A stretch of DNA of 37,183 nt from Clostridia bacterium (lineage in GTDB: Bacteria; Bacillota; Clostridia; Oscillospirales; CAG-272), in contig JAFYTT010000101.1 of the NCBI GenBank assembly GCA_017558715.1, forward strand, positions 1 through 37,183. Reading direction: 5' to 3'. The translations under genes were made by a program, and so were the position numbers. This document shows, piece after piece, positions 22,705-31,056 of this stretch (its first letter is position 1; every line of letters begins with the position of its first letter). The notes beneath the pieces were generated by a model, which saw only the letters and a list, made by a program, of their open reading frames with translations, was not told the DNA's origin and did not search any database.

Positions 22705-24723
22705 ATGTTTCACAATATCGGAATTCTTGCGCACGTTGACGCGGGAAAAACCACGCTGACGGAGCAGATTTTATATCACACAGGTGTTGTCCGTACCGCC
22801 GGAAGTGTCGATGCGGGCAATACGGCGACGGACAGCCTTGCCATTGAGCGCCAGCGCGGTATTTCCGTGCGTACATCCACGGCATCGGCGGTCTGGGAGG
22901 GTGTTACCTTCAATCTGATCGACACGCCCGGGCACGTGGACTTTGCGGGTGAGGTTGAGCGCTGTCTGGCGGCACTCGATTATGCCGTTGTGCTGGTTTC
23001 CGCCGTTGAAGGTATCCGTGCGCATACCGAGAATATTTTGAGGGCACTTGAACAGGCGAATCTGCCGTGCGCCGTCTTTATCAATAAAATCGACCGTGCA
23101 GGTGCGGATATCGATCGTATTTTGGAGGAGCTTGCCAAGGTCACGCCGCGGACGCCTGTTTTGCTGACGAAAGCAGACGGTGTGGAAAGTGATCTTCCCA
23201 AAGTTACAACGCCGCTTGCGGGAGAAGCATTTGCGCGTGCCGTGACGGAGGGACTTTGTGAGATCAACGAAGCCGCAGAGGAAGCATTTCTGTCCGATGC
23301 GGTGTTGTCCGATGACGATGCGGCTGCTGTTCTGAAACAGGAGATTTCCGACTGCCGTGTGATTCCCGTGCTGTGCGGCAGTGCAAAGCTCGGGGTTGGT
23401 GTGGCGGATCTTCTGTCGTTTCTGACGCACTTCATGCCATCGTCAGAACGCCGCGGTACAGAAAATCTCAGCGGTGTCATCTTCAAAATCGAGCATGACA
23501 AAACGATTGGCAAAATTTCGCATGTCCGTCTGTTCGGCGGAAAAATCGTCAACCGTGACGAGGTAGAGCTTCTGCCGCCCGAAACGGATGATATCGCAGA
23601 TACCGGTGACGATGACGCTGTTGCCATCGAAAAAGAACCGAATCCCCGCGAAAAGGTTTCGCAGATTCGGAAATTCACAGGTGGAAAATACACCGATGCA
23701 GGAGAAGTACACGCAGGTGACATTGCTGCGCTCTGCGGTCTTCCGAGTGCGAAAACAGGACATTTTGTCGGTTCGGTTCTGCCGTCGGCAGGATATCGCC
23801 TTGCAACGCCGTTTCTGCGTGTCCGCGTGACACCGAAGGAGCAGAACGACGAAGCACTGCCGCGGCTGGCGGAAGCACTTGCACAGCTGTCCGATGAAGA
23901 ACCGTATATCGATGCCAAATGGGAAAACGGACAGAAAGAGATCATCATCAATACAACGGGTACGATTCAGCTGGAGGTGCTTGACAGTCTGCTGACCGAG
24001 CGGTTCGGTCTTGGCGCACAGTTCTCGCCGCCGACGGTCATTTATAAGGAAACGCCGGCACAGGAAGGTATCGCCTACGCCGATTATCTGATGCCCAAAC
24101 CCTGCTGGGCGATTGTCAAGTTCCGTTTTGAACCAATGCCGCGCGGATACGGTGTTTCCTACCACGGAAAACTGCCGTCCAACCAGTGCTTCTACCGCTA
24201 CCAGAGCCACATCCGATCTTCGTTCAATGACTGTCTGAAACAGGGATTGTACGGCTGGGAGGTCACCGATTTCCGCTGTACGCTGATCGGCGGCGAGCAT
24301 CATTCGATTCATACACATCCCCTGGACTTCTTTGTCTGCACGCCGATGGCATTTATGAACGGACTGCAGTCGATGGGCGTGACACTTCTTGAACCGATGC
24401 TGAACATGCGCATTTCCGTACCGACACCGCTGTCAGGCAAGGTCATCAACGAAATTACGCGCATGGGCGGGGAATATGACGCACCGCTGATGCTCGGTGA
24501 CATCACAACGATCGATTCCGTGGTTCCTGCCGCCGCGTCGATGGATTTTCCCGTCAAGCTGACGGCGATGTCCTCGGGCAAAGCTGTACTCAATGCGACG
24601 TTTTCCGGCTACCGCGAATGCCGCGACGGTATCATCCGCGAAAATCCGCGCATCGGCGTCAATCCGCTCGATCGCTCCAAATGGATTCTGTGGGCGAGAG
24701 GGGCATATACGCTGGCGCAATAA
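22705..24723 (+). CDS. TetM-like ribosomal-protection/EF-G family GTPase
   Basis: A 672-residue translational GTPase of the EF-G superfamily, closest in pattern to TetM/TetO/TetW tetracycline ribosomal protection proteins. ILAHVDAGKTT (7-17), RQRGISV, DTPGHVDF and NKIDRAGAD are the intact GTPase motifs; the GLYGWEVTDFRCTLIGGEHH stretch marks domain IV. The loop that in TetM (YYSPVST) pushes out tetracycline reads HHSIHTH at 532-538, without the conserved tyrosines and proline. The ATG follows GGAGGAAA; the longer frame upstream overlaps the divergent gene and is not used. Resistance is therefore doubtful; a housekeeping or other-drug role is possible. It is slightly longer than TetM (639). 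Confidence 0.88.
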   Translation: MFHNIGILAHVDAGKTTLTEQILYHTGVVRTAGSVDAGNTATDSLAIERQRGISVRTSTASAVWEGVTFNLIDTPGHVDFAGEVERCLAALDYAVVLVSAVEGIRAHTENILRALEQANLPCAVFINKIDRAGADIDRILEELAKVTPRTPVLLTKADGVESDLPKVTTPLAGEAFARAVTEGLCEINEAAEEAFLSDAVLSDDDAAAVLKQEISDCRVIPVLCGSAKLGVGVADLLSFLTHFMPSSERRGTENLSGVIFKIEHDKTIGKISHVRLFGGKIVNRDEVELLPPETDDIADTGDDDAVAIEKEPNPREKVSQIRKFTGGKYTDAGEVHAGDIAALCGLPSAKTGHFVGSVLPSAGYRLATPFLRVRVTPKEQNDEALPRLAEALAQLSDEEPYIDAKWENGQKEIIINTTGTIQLEVLDSLLTERFGLGAQFSPPTVIYKETPAQEGIAYADYLMPKPCWAIVKFRFEPMPRGYGVSYHGKLPSNQCFYRYQSHIRSSFNDCLKQGLYGWEVTDFRCTLIGGEHHSIHTHPLDFFVCTPMAFMNGLQSMGVTLLEPMLNMRISVPTPLSGKVINEITRMGGEYDAPLMLGDITTIDSVVPAAASMDFPVKLTAMSSGKAVLNATFSGYRECRDGIIRENPRIGVNPLDRSKWILWARGAYTLAQ

Positions 24724-24726
24724 ACA

Positions 24727-24774
24727 AAAGACCGACAGACCGCGGTATCATGCCGCCGATCCTGTCGGTTTTTC
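24727..24774. terminator. Bidirectional Rho-independent terminator
   Basis: ACCGACAG pairs with CTGTCGGT around an inner partly paired loop, followed by TTTTT, between convergent genes. Confidence 0.85.
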
Positions 24775-24780
24775 TCTTGT

Positions 24781-25551
24781 TCAATATCCATTGATAATAT
24801 ACGTCACATACGGGTGATCCCTATGATATCCGAGCTTTTCTGCAAGTGCCACAGAAATTTCCGTGTGCGCATCCCATGACGGATACAGTCCGCGGTCAAG
24901 ACAAGCCAGAATCAGCGCGGCACCGCAGACGGTAGCCAGTCCCTGGCATCGGTAATCCTCGCGCGTGTCGATTTCAATTTCAATGCCGTCCCGATAACGG
25001 GTATAAGACGATGCTCCCGCGGCAATCTCGTCCCCATGCATGACGACGACACCGATGCCGAGATCGCGGTACTGCTCCCACGTCGGAAACTGCTCGACAA
25101 AATCACGCGACCAGCCCTGTCGCTGACAGCGGTAATACAGCGTTTCATCGATCATGCAAAGACGGTACTTTGGATCCAGTCCCGAAACGAATGCCTGTAA
25201 CCGCTTCCGGTCAAACACATCGGGTTCTTTTTTGATGGCATAACGGGTATAGCGTTGTGCCCGATCCCCATAAACAGACGCAATGATGGGATACCACGCA
25301 GGATCGTCTGCAATCATCATGATGAAATCCTGTGAACACCAATCGGGCTTGTACGATACCAGAGCTTTGTCGGGCACCCCTGCAAAGAAGCAGAAGCTGC
25401 CGAGAATTGCCATAGCACTGCGCGGATGGTCCGCATCGGGCGTGACATAGAGGTGTCCCATGGTTCCGTCCAGACACGACCACACCATCGTATCCTGCCA
25501 ACCTTCAAACAGAGCACAGACCGCAGGTGTGCCGGTGGTTTCGACGATCAT
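24781..25551 (-). CDS. GNAT_acetyltran-type N-acetyltransferase
   Basis: A 256-residue acetyltransferase. The N-terminal 120 residues are a family-specific domain (LDGTMGHLYVTPDADHPRSA, GSFCFFAGVPD), and the C-terminal half is a GNAT core (GASSYTRYRDGIEIEIDTRE, CQGLATVCGAALI, then the SWDAHTEISVALAEKLGY closing motif). This layout matches the PF12746-type GNAT proteins, some of which acetylate antibiotics. The start ATG overlaps the stop of the PNPOx-like gene (ATGA), so translation is coupled. The substrate is unknown. Confidence 0.88.
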   Translation of the reverse strand: MIVETTGTPAVCALFEGWQDTMVWSCLDGTMGHLYVTPDADHPRSAMAILGSFCFFAGVPDKALVSYKPDWCSQDFIMMIADDPAWYPIIASVYGDRAQRYTRYAIKKEPDVFDRKRLQAFVSGLDPKYRLCMIDETLYYRCQRQGWSRDFVEQFPTWEQYRDLGIGVVVMHGDEIAAGASSYTRYRDGIEIEIDTREDYRCQGLATVCGAALILACLDRGLYPSWDAHTEISVALAEKLGYHRDHPYVTYIINGY

Positions 25552-26072
25552 GCGTCCTCTCCTGCATCTGCTGTCATCGGACGTGCCTTGGGCATGGGGC
25601 GGCACTTTGCTGTGTATTCGGAAATATCAAGACGGATAATGGCGACAACTTTGACGAGCTTTTCCGTAAAGGTGAAATCTTCTCCTGTCTGTGTTTTCAT
25701 CAGAATGGAAAGCGCTTTCATCTTTTCTTCGGGGTCCTCAATGAAGACCGCCGTTCCGCGCGCCATCAGAGAACGGTATGCAAGACCGTAGCGGCATGCC
25801 ACATCTCCCGCAAACGGTTCGGTGTCACATTCCATTTCCGCAAAAATTTTCGGGTTTTTGCGCATGATATCGAGCTTTCTGCCCCAGACGGCACCGTGCA
25901 GGTAGAAGTCGAGCTTACCGTTCTCATCCATCGTATAGCCGTAATTCATCGGGACAACATACGGCTCGTCCCCGTCGCAAAGTCCGAGATGCAGATATTT
26001 GCACTTATCGAGAATCTCGAGGATTTCCCCTCTGTCTGTAATTTCAAGTTCGCGTCTTGTCATGCCTTTCAT
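25548..26072 (-). CDS. Pyridoxamine 5'-phosphate oxidase-fold flavoprotein
   Basis: A 174-residue split-barrel protein of the PNPOx-like family (the group with Nim-type nitroimidazole resistance proteins). MTRRELEITDRGEILEILDK, then YLHLGLCDGDEPYVVPMNYG and FYLHGAVWGRKLDIMRKNP, are the usual flavin-binding elements; a conserved RSLMARGTAVF strand follows. It probably binds FMN or F420-like flavin and reduces a small molecule; true pyridoxine oxidation is unlikely. The start at 26072 is set by the AAAGGAG ribosome site; the longer frame to 26159 overlaps the upstream gene. It sits in the reverse operon 28444-24781. Confidence 0.9.
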   Translation of the reverse strand: MKGMTRRELEITDRGEILEILDKCKYLHLGLCDGDEPYVVPMNYGYTMDENGKLDFYLHGAVWGRKLDIMRKNPKIFAEMECDTEPFAGDVACRYGLAYRSLMARGTAVFIEDPEEKMKALSILMKTQTGEDFTFTEKLVKVVAIIRLDISEYTAKCRPMPKARPMTADAGEDA

Positions 26073-26119
26073 GGCGGTCTCTCCTTTATGTATGATTCGG
26101 AATATCGTGGTTTCGGTGG

Positions 26120-26926
26120 TTACAGTGCTTTGACATAGGCATAGACCTTGTCCGACCATGCCCAGATATCGCGGCAGTCGTTGTTGACATAATGGGTTTT
26201 GTTTTTCAGGTCATCGGGTATGAATTCTGCCATTTCCTCCCGATATGCTTCGGGAATGACGATCGCATGAACCCAGTCGCGCAGGATGACTTCATTTTTG
26301 ATTTTCATTGGCAGAACGCCTTCAAATACCGCATCGGGGTGATGTTTTAACACATCATATCGGAAAAAGAAGCGCACGCCCGGTGTGAAATGTACACGCA
26401 AATCTTCTTCTGTGGGGAATCTGCCGAGCTTGCGTTCCATGACCAGACGGTCACCTGCCTGACAGTTGCCCCATGCAAACATGACATAGTCAAAATAGTC
26501 CGCAGGGTCGTGGGCGGCATTGCGTGCTTCCTTTTGTAAAATCTCGGCGGGAATCCCTCTCGCACGGACAGCCGACAGAAGACTGCCGCAGGAAAGAATC
26601 TTTTTGGCGTTTTCCGGGGAGGATGTGTGACAGACAAAGTCGGTCATGCATCCTTGGTATGTCGGGCAAGCCGTACATTCCGTGATGCGCACAGGCGGCG
26701 GGACACGGATGCCGTTTTCATACGTCGGGCGGTACTTGTCGATTGCGCGTAGAATCGTATCTTCCGCCTCGATGTCACAGGTGCGTCCGTTTTGTTCTTC
26801 GTAACGGATAAAATCAAGGATGTTCTGCATTTCCCAATCGGTGATATTGGGATAGTCCGAGAGCTTTTTGTATAAAACGCCGTCCCAACACTCGGTGAAG
26901 TCGAACTGACCGATTTTGATTTTCAT
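26120..26926 (-). CDS. Unrecognised protein with Cys cluster and ADP-ribosyltransferase-like motifs
   Basis: A 268-residue protein that I do not recognise as a named family. A CxxCx5Cx5C cluster (C84, C87, C93, C99) abuts a histidine: ECTACPTYQGCMTDFVCHTS. H100-T-S-S-PENAKKILSCG then resembles the first motif of DarT/ART-fold enzymes (histidine followed by a helix). YVMFAWGNCQ near 147-156 could supply the Tyr element, and KNEVILRDWVHAIVIPE (E212 or E226) matches the third, glutamate motif. I infer a possible ADP-ribosyltransferase or RNA 2'-phosphotransferase-like fold preceded by a zinc- or Fe-S-binding cluster; this is not proven. The ATG overlaps the cupin stop by 4 bases, so the pair is translationally coupled. 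A gap of 47 bases leads to the PNPOx-like gene. No signal peptide. Confidence 0.75.
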   Translation of the reverse strand: MKIKIGQFDFTECWDGVLYKKLSDYPNITDWEMQNILDFIRYEEQNGRTCDIEAEDTILRAIDKYRPTYENGIRVPPPVRITECTACPTYQGCMTDFVCHTSSPENAKKILSCGSLLSAVRARGIPAEILQKEARNAAHDPADYFDYVMFAWGNCQAGDRLVMERKLGRFPTEEDLRVHFTPGVRFFFRYDVLKHHPDAVFEGVLPMKIKNEVILRDWVHAIVIPEAYREEMAEFIPDDLKNKTHYVNNDCRDIWAWSDKVYAYVKAL

Positions 26927-27258
26927 TTCGCTTCCGTCCACCAGAGAGCTGCCCAAAGCAGTTCTTCGTTCTGCCGATTGATGACGGTGTGAAGCGCATC
27001 CGAGGGAATCCGTACGACATCCCCGGGCTGTACGGGAATTTCTTCTCCGTCAACGAAGACAAAGCCCTCTCCCTTGAAGAAAAAGTAGACCTCTTCCTTG
27101 GGATGGCGGTGGCGTTCCATTTCGCCGGGCTTGTCAAGATATCCCCATGCATGGTCAAACGGTGCGGGCATGCCTTTTGGGAGAACGGGAGCGGCGAGAA
27201 TCGTATTTTCATGGGCTGCGGTTGCGGTCAGGGGATTGAAATTACTTTTGAGTTCCAT
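26923..27258 (-). CDS. Single-domain cupin protein
   Basis: A 111-residue small cupin. The first motif MERHRHPKEEVYFFFKGEG holds the His-His-Glu metal ligands. The second is PGDVVRIPSDALHTV with the last His. Such proteins bind one metal ion and act as isomerases, epimerases, dioxygenases or sensors. ATG 27258 follows AAAGGA. It lies 16 bases after the methyltransferase gene and overlaps the next gene by 4 bases, so it is tied to the Cys-cluster protein. The substrate is unknown. Confidence 0.93.
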   Translation of the reverse strand: MELKSNFNPLTATAAHENTILAAPVLPKGMPAPFDHAWGYLDKPGEMERHRHPKEEVYFFFKGEGFVFVDGEEIPVQPGDVVRIPSDALHTVINRQNEELLWAALWWTEAK

Positions 27259-27274
27259 GGTGGTGTCCTTTCGT

Positions 27275-28444
27275 TTATTTGGAATTGTAACGGCTTAAGC
27301 GCACGACACACTCACAATGCTCCGTCATCGGAAACATGTCCACCGGCTGAATCGTATCCACGCGGTATTCCTTTGTCAGCGTTTTCAGATCGCGCGCCAG
27401 CGTATCGGGACCGCAGGAAACGTAAACCACGCGATTCGGCTTGCGGCGGCAGACGGCATTCAGAAACGGCAGATCGGAACCGCCGCGGGGCGGATCCATA
27501 ATCAGAACATCGGGCGTGAGATCGGGATTTTCGAGCATAAATTTTCCGGCATCGCCGCGATAGAAGCGCGCATTTGTGATTTTGTTGTGCTTTGCGTTGG
27601 CAATGGCGTCGCGTACCGCATCGGGATTCAGCTCCACCCCGATGACACGGCGGCAATGCGATGATGCAGAAAGCCCGATCGTACCGATTCCGCAGTAGGC
27701 ATCGAGCAGAGTATCGGTCGGACGCAGATCAGCCAACGCAATGGCGGTCTTGTACAGAATCTCCGTACCGCGCGGATTGACCTGGTAGAACGACTGCGGG
27801 GAGATACGGAAGGACAGTCCGCAGAGGGTATCGCGGATGGCACCGGAACCGAACAGCACGCGGTTTTCATGTCCCGACCGCTTTTCATCGCCGAGGATCA
27901 TGCCCGTGTCGAACCCGTTGACATTATGGACAATCGATGTGATTTCGGGATGTTCTTTGCGCAGTGCGGTGACGAGATTGCCGCGTCCCGGAAACTGCGG
28001 TGTGCCTGTTACCAGTGTCAGAAGATATTCTCCCGTTGCGGCACCGACACGAATCTGTGCATGACGAAGAACACCGTTTTTCGTGCGCACATCATACGGC
28101 GGAATCTTCATTTTCGTGCAAAGTGCGGTCAGTGTATTCATGATACGCTGTGCTCCGGGATCTTCAATCAGACAGGAATCGATCGGAATCACGCGGCGTG
28201 TTTCGGCGGCATACGTCCCCGACACGGTGATGGGACGCTTCTTTTCATCGCGTGCGGCGGCAAAGGTGCGGGTGATCTTGTTCCTGTAGTGATAGGGGTC
28301 TTCCATGCCGATGGGCGGGAGGACTTCGCCGTATGCGGACAGAAGCTGTTTGAGCTTCCGATGCTTTTCGGCAAGCTGCTGCTCGTACGGGATGGCGGTC
28401 ATGGAACATCCACCGCAGGCGGTATGAGGACAGGGGGAGGACAT
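27275..28444 (-). CDS. Class I RNA m5U methyltransferase (RlmCD/RumA family)
   Basis: A 389-residue SAM-dependent enzyme that methylates uridine at C5 in 23S rRNA (or tRNA). The N-terminal CPHTACGGCSM (C5, C10, C13) is part of the 4Fe-4S cluster. FRISPQSFYQVNP, LLDAYCGIGTIGLS (SAM loop), and IMDPPRGGSD and VYVSCGPDTLARD (with the catalytic cysteine) follow in order, and TEHCECVVRL ends the protein with the catalytic glutamate. No TRAM domain. ATG 28444 follows AAAGGAA. Target position cannot be told. It leads the five-gene reverse operon. Confidence 0.94.
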   Translation of the reverse strand: MSSPCPHTACGGCSMTAIPYEQQLAEKHRKLKQLLSAYGEVLPPIGMEDPYHYRNKITRTFAAARDEKKRPITVSGTYAAETRRVIPIDSCLIEDPGAQRIMNTLTALCTKMKIPPYDVRTKNGVLRHAQIRVGAATGEYLLTLVTGTPQFPGRGNLVTALRKEHPEITSIVHNVNGFDTGMILGDEKRSGHENRVLFGSGAIRDTLCGLSFRISPQSFYQVNPRGTEILYKTAIALADLRPTDTLLDAYCGIGTIGLSASSHCRRVIGVELNPDAVRDAIANAKHNKITNARFYRGDAGKFMLENPDLTPDVLIMDPPRGGSDLPFLNAVCRRKPNRVVYVSCGPDTLARDLKTLTKEYRVDTIQPVDMFPMTEHCECVVRLSRYNSK

Positions 28445-28466
28445 AACAAAGATTCCTTTCTTGTAT

Positions 28467-28506
28467 AAAACAGGGTGCCGCACAATCCGAGGCGACTCCC
28501 TGTTTT
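28467..28506 (-). terminator. Probable terminator of the YhaO-YhaN unit
   Basis: Reverse strand AAAACAGGG/CCCTGTTTT with a large loop, then a short mixed T tract. It lies just downstream of yhaN and overlaps the leader of the methyltransferase gene. Confidence 0.65.
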
Positions 28507-28512
28507 GGGTAC

Positions 28513-31044
28513 TTATAATTTCAGAACATGGCAGGGAGCGATGGCCTGTGCGGCACGGCGTTCCCGCTTATGGCAGGTGAAGACGATCGCCTGCGATGTA
28601 TTGGTTTCTGCTTGCTCGGAGGTGGATGCACGGTGCAGAAGCGCGATCATGCGCGACAGACGCTTGTCATCCAGTGTCGAAAAAGCTTCATCAAACAACA
28701 GCGGCGGCAATTCCTGCTTGTACAGCATGTGAAGCAATGCCATGCGCAAGCTCAAATAAGCAAGGTCCTGCGTACCTGCCGACAGAATGTCAATCGGGAG
28801 TGTTTCTGCGGTATTGTCGGCGGTGTTCTGTGCGGCACAGAGATGCATGGTGTCGTCCAGCGTCAGCGAAGCATAGCGGTGATCAGACAGAAGTGCCATC
28901 AGTTTACCTGCGTTTTCCGTCAGACGCGGCGCGATGGATTGATGCAGCGACGTGCTTGCACTGCGCATGGCATCGATGGCAAGGTTCAACGCGGCATACT
29001 GCTTGCGGTCACGGCGGAGCACCTCATCCATTTCGGCGATCAGCGAACGAAGCAGCGCAGGATTGGGACCGATGTCACCGGATACGGCGGGACGGAAGGG
29101 TTTCTTAATGTTTTTTGCCTTTTGCGGTACTGCATCGGCGGATATGGGCTGTGACAGAGAAGCCATCAGCGTTTCCCGTTTCTGATGCAGTTCTGTGACT
29201 GCGGTCAGCGCGGCGATCAGCTCCTCTTCAATCGGTTCGGGATTGAACACGGTTCCGTTTCTTTCAAAGAAAGCAGCAAGTGTTTTCCGACGGCTGATCA
29301 GCGTTTCTTCATTCTGCGCATGATGCTCTGCAAGATACTGTGTGATCCGATCGCGGCAGGCGTCGGCGGTCTGGTACAGTCGGTTGAGTTCTCCGAGGGT
29401 ACGGTCAATGCGTTCTGCGGCGGTGGTGATGACCTGGGGAGTCAGACGATCCGGCGTGATTTTGACGGCATCTGGCGGCTGAATCTTGGACAGAAGCAGG
29501 GCTGCTTGCCGTGCTGCCTCGCTTCCTTGCAGAGAAAGCTCGGACATCTGTGCCGTCAATGCTTCCTTGTTTTCTGTCAGCGAATCGAGCTTGCCCTTGG
29601 AAATGACACATTCCTCAAGGAAGTTTTCCAGTTCATTTTCCGTGGTACAGGAATAGCGCTTGAGCAGAACACCGATACTGCGTTCATAATTTCCGCGCGA
29701 CAGGAAAAAGAAAAACGCAAGAGCACCGAGGATGGCGGTGATGAGAATGCTGTTCTGATAGGTCGTGGAGTGCAGGATCAGCAGAAATACGGTCGTTGCT
29801 GCGGCAAAAACCGTGAACAGCAGGAAGAAAATTCCGAAGATCGTGACAATAGAGCGCTTGCCGTACAGCTTGTCCAGACGGGAACGAATTTCATCGGCGC
29901 CTCCGTCAAGGGCGATACGACGCATCTGTTTTTCCTTGATGTTATCGCGACGGACAGAAAAGTCCAGCCGTTCCAGCTTGGCTTTTGCGTCTGCGGTCTG
30001 TTCAGCGGCGTTTTTCATATCTTCCGCACACAGATACAGCGATGCTGTGAAATCTTCATCCGGTATGTAAGAGCCGCGGAACATCGTTGCGGCAAGAGCG
30101 GCGGCACGCTTTTCGGCGTGATTCTGCTCCTGTTTCCATGCTTTCAGCGAATCGAGATCGTCAAGGGACCGGTAGACCGCAAACTGATCAAGAATCTTCT
30201 GCAGCCGTTCGGCACGGGCTTCTTTTTCCGTGATGGCAGTATTGCAGGCATCGAGCATACGCTGCTGTTCTTTGATATCTTCTTCGGTCGCAGGTACGGA
30301 TACCTCGTCTGCAGCAGCTTCGTCATCCGATTCGGCGGTCAGCTCCGCATAACTGCTCTCTGCAGCTTCCAGTGCCGAGGCAAGAGCGGCACGGCGGCGT
30401 TCCAGATTGCGGATGGAGCCGGTTTCTGTATCCGGATCATACAGCGCATTGCGTTTTGCGTACAGGGAACGGATTGCCGCGTCCGGATCAAGTTCTTCGT
30501 TTGCGGCATACAAAATCCGGTCGATGGCATCACGGATCGGTGTACCGCCTGTATAGTTCCCGCTTGCATCATTCGTGTTCTTTGCGTGCGCTGTGGAGTT
30601 GACCTGTCCGACGAAGGCACTTGCCGAAAAGACCTGTTCGCTGACACCGAAGAACAACTCACCGGGAATCACATCGGTGAACAGCGGTACATCGGGATCA
30701 CCGTTTATCAGCGGACAGACGGTGCAGGATTCCTCTCCTGCCTGATTGCGCATACGGATGATTCTGTAATCTGTAAGATCGGGAATATCTGTCAGCGGTA
30801 CAGACAGCGTAATATCGAGGAAGCCGCCGAAGAGATCGGGGGTTTCCTTTCTTTGGTAGCTGTCAAGAAAATGCGATACGGATGCATTGTTTGCGATTCC
30901 GTAAAAGATATAGCGAAGAAACGCGGCAACTGTCGTTTTACCGGACTCGTTCTCGCCTTCGAGAATATTCAGTCCCGGCATGACGGAAAAATCACGGTCA
31001 TGCAGAGCACCGAAGCGTTGAATATGAATGCGGTTAATGACCAT
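28513..31044 (-). CDS. YhaN-like AAA/SMC-type ATPase with membrane hairpin
   Basis: An 843-residue ATPase related to SbcC/Rad50 and B. subtilis YhaN. Walker A GENESGKT is at 30-37, with Q-loop FVGQ near 144-147. Long charged coiled-coil helices run over about 210-390 and 460-740. Two hydrophobic segments (about 399-424 and 431-448) form a membrane hairpin in the middle, as in YhaN. The ABC signature LSAGTQ is at 754-759 and Walker B LLFDEAF at 782-788. It probably pairs with the nuclease encoded just upstream (12-base gap) to process DNA ends at the membrane; the details are inference from SbcCD. Confidence 0.92.
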   Translation of the reverse strand: MVINRIHIQRFGALHDRDFSVMPGLNILEGENESGKTTVAAFLRYIFYGIANNASVSHFLDSYQRKETPDLFGGFLDITLSVPLTDIPDLTDYRIIRMRNQAGEESCTVCPLINGDPDVPLFTDVIPGELFFGVSEQVFSASAFVGQVNSTAHAKNTNDASGNYTGGTPIRDAIDRILYAANEELDPDAAIRSLYAKRNALYDPDTETGSIRNLERRRAALASALEAAESSYAELTAESDDEAAADEVSVPATEEDIKEQQRMLDACNTAITEKEARAERLQKILDQFAVYRSLDDLDSLKAWKQEQNHAEKRAAALAATMFRGSYIPDEDFTASLYLCAEDMKNAAEQTADAKAKLERLDFSVRRDNIKEKQMRRIALDGGADEIRSRLDKLYGKRSIVTIFGIFFLLFTVFAAATTVFLLILHSTTYQNSILITAILGALAFFFFLSRGNYERSIGVLLKRYSCTTENELENFLEECVISKGKLDSLTENKEALTAQMSELSLQGSEAARQAALLLSKIQPPDAVKITPDRLTPQVITTAAERIDRTLGELNRLYQTADACRDRITQYLAEHHAQNEETLISRRKTLAAFFERNGTVFNPEPIEEELIAALTAVTELHQKRETLMASLSQPISADAVPQKAKNIKKPFRPAVSGDIGPNPALLRSLIAEMDEVLRRDRKQYAALNLAIDAMRSASTSLHQSIAPRLTENAGKLMALLSDHRYASLTLDDTMHLCAAQNTADNTAETLPIDILSAGTQDLAYLSLRMALLHMLYKQELPPLLFDEAFSTLDDKRLSRMIALLHRASTSEQAETNTSQAIVFTCHKRERRAAQAIAPCHVLKL

Positions 31045-31056
31045 TTCGCGTCTCCT

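Noticed and set aside
22705..24723. Calling the TetM-like gene a tetracycline resistance determinant
   Set aside because: The loop needed to displace the drug is not conserved and the tetM-type leader is absent.
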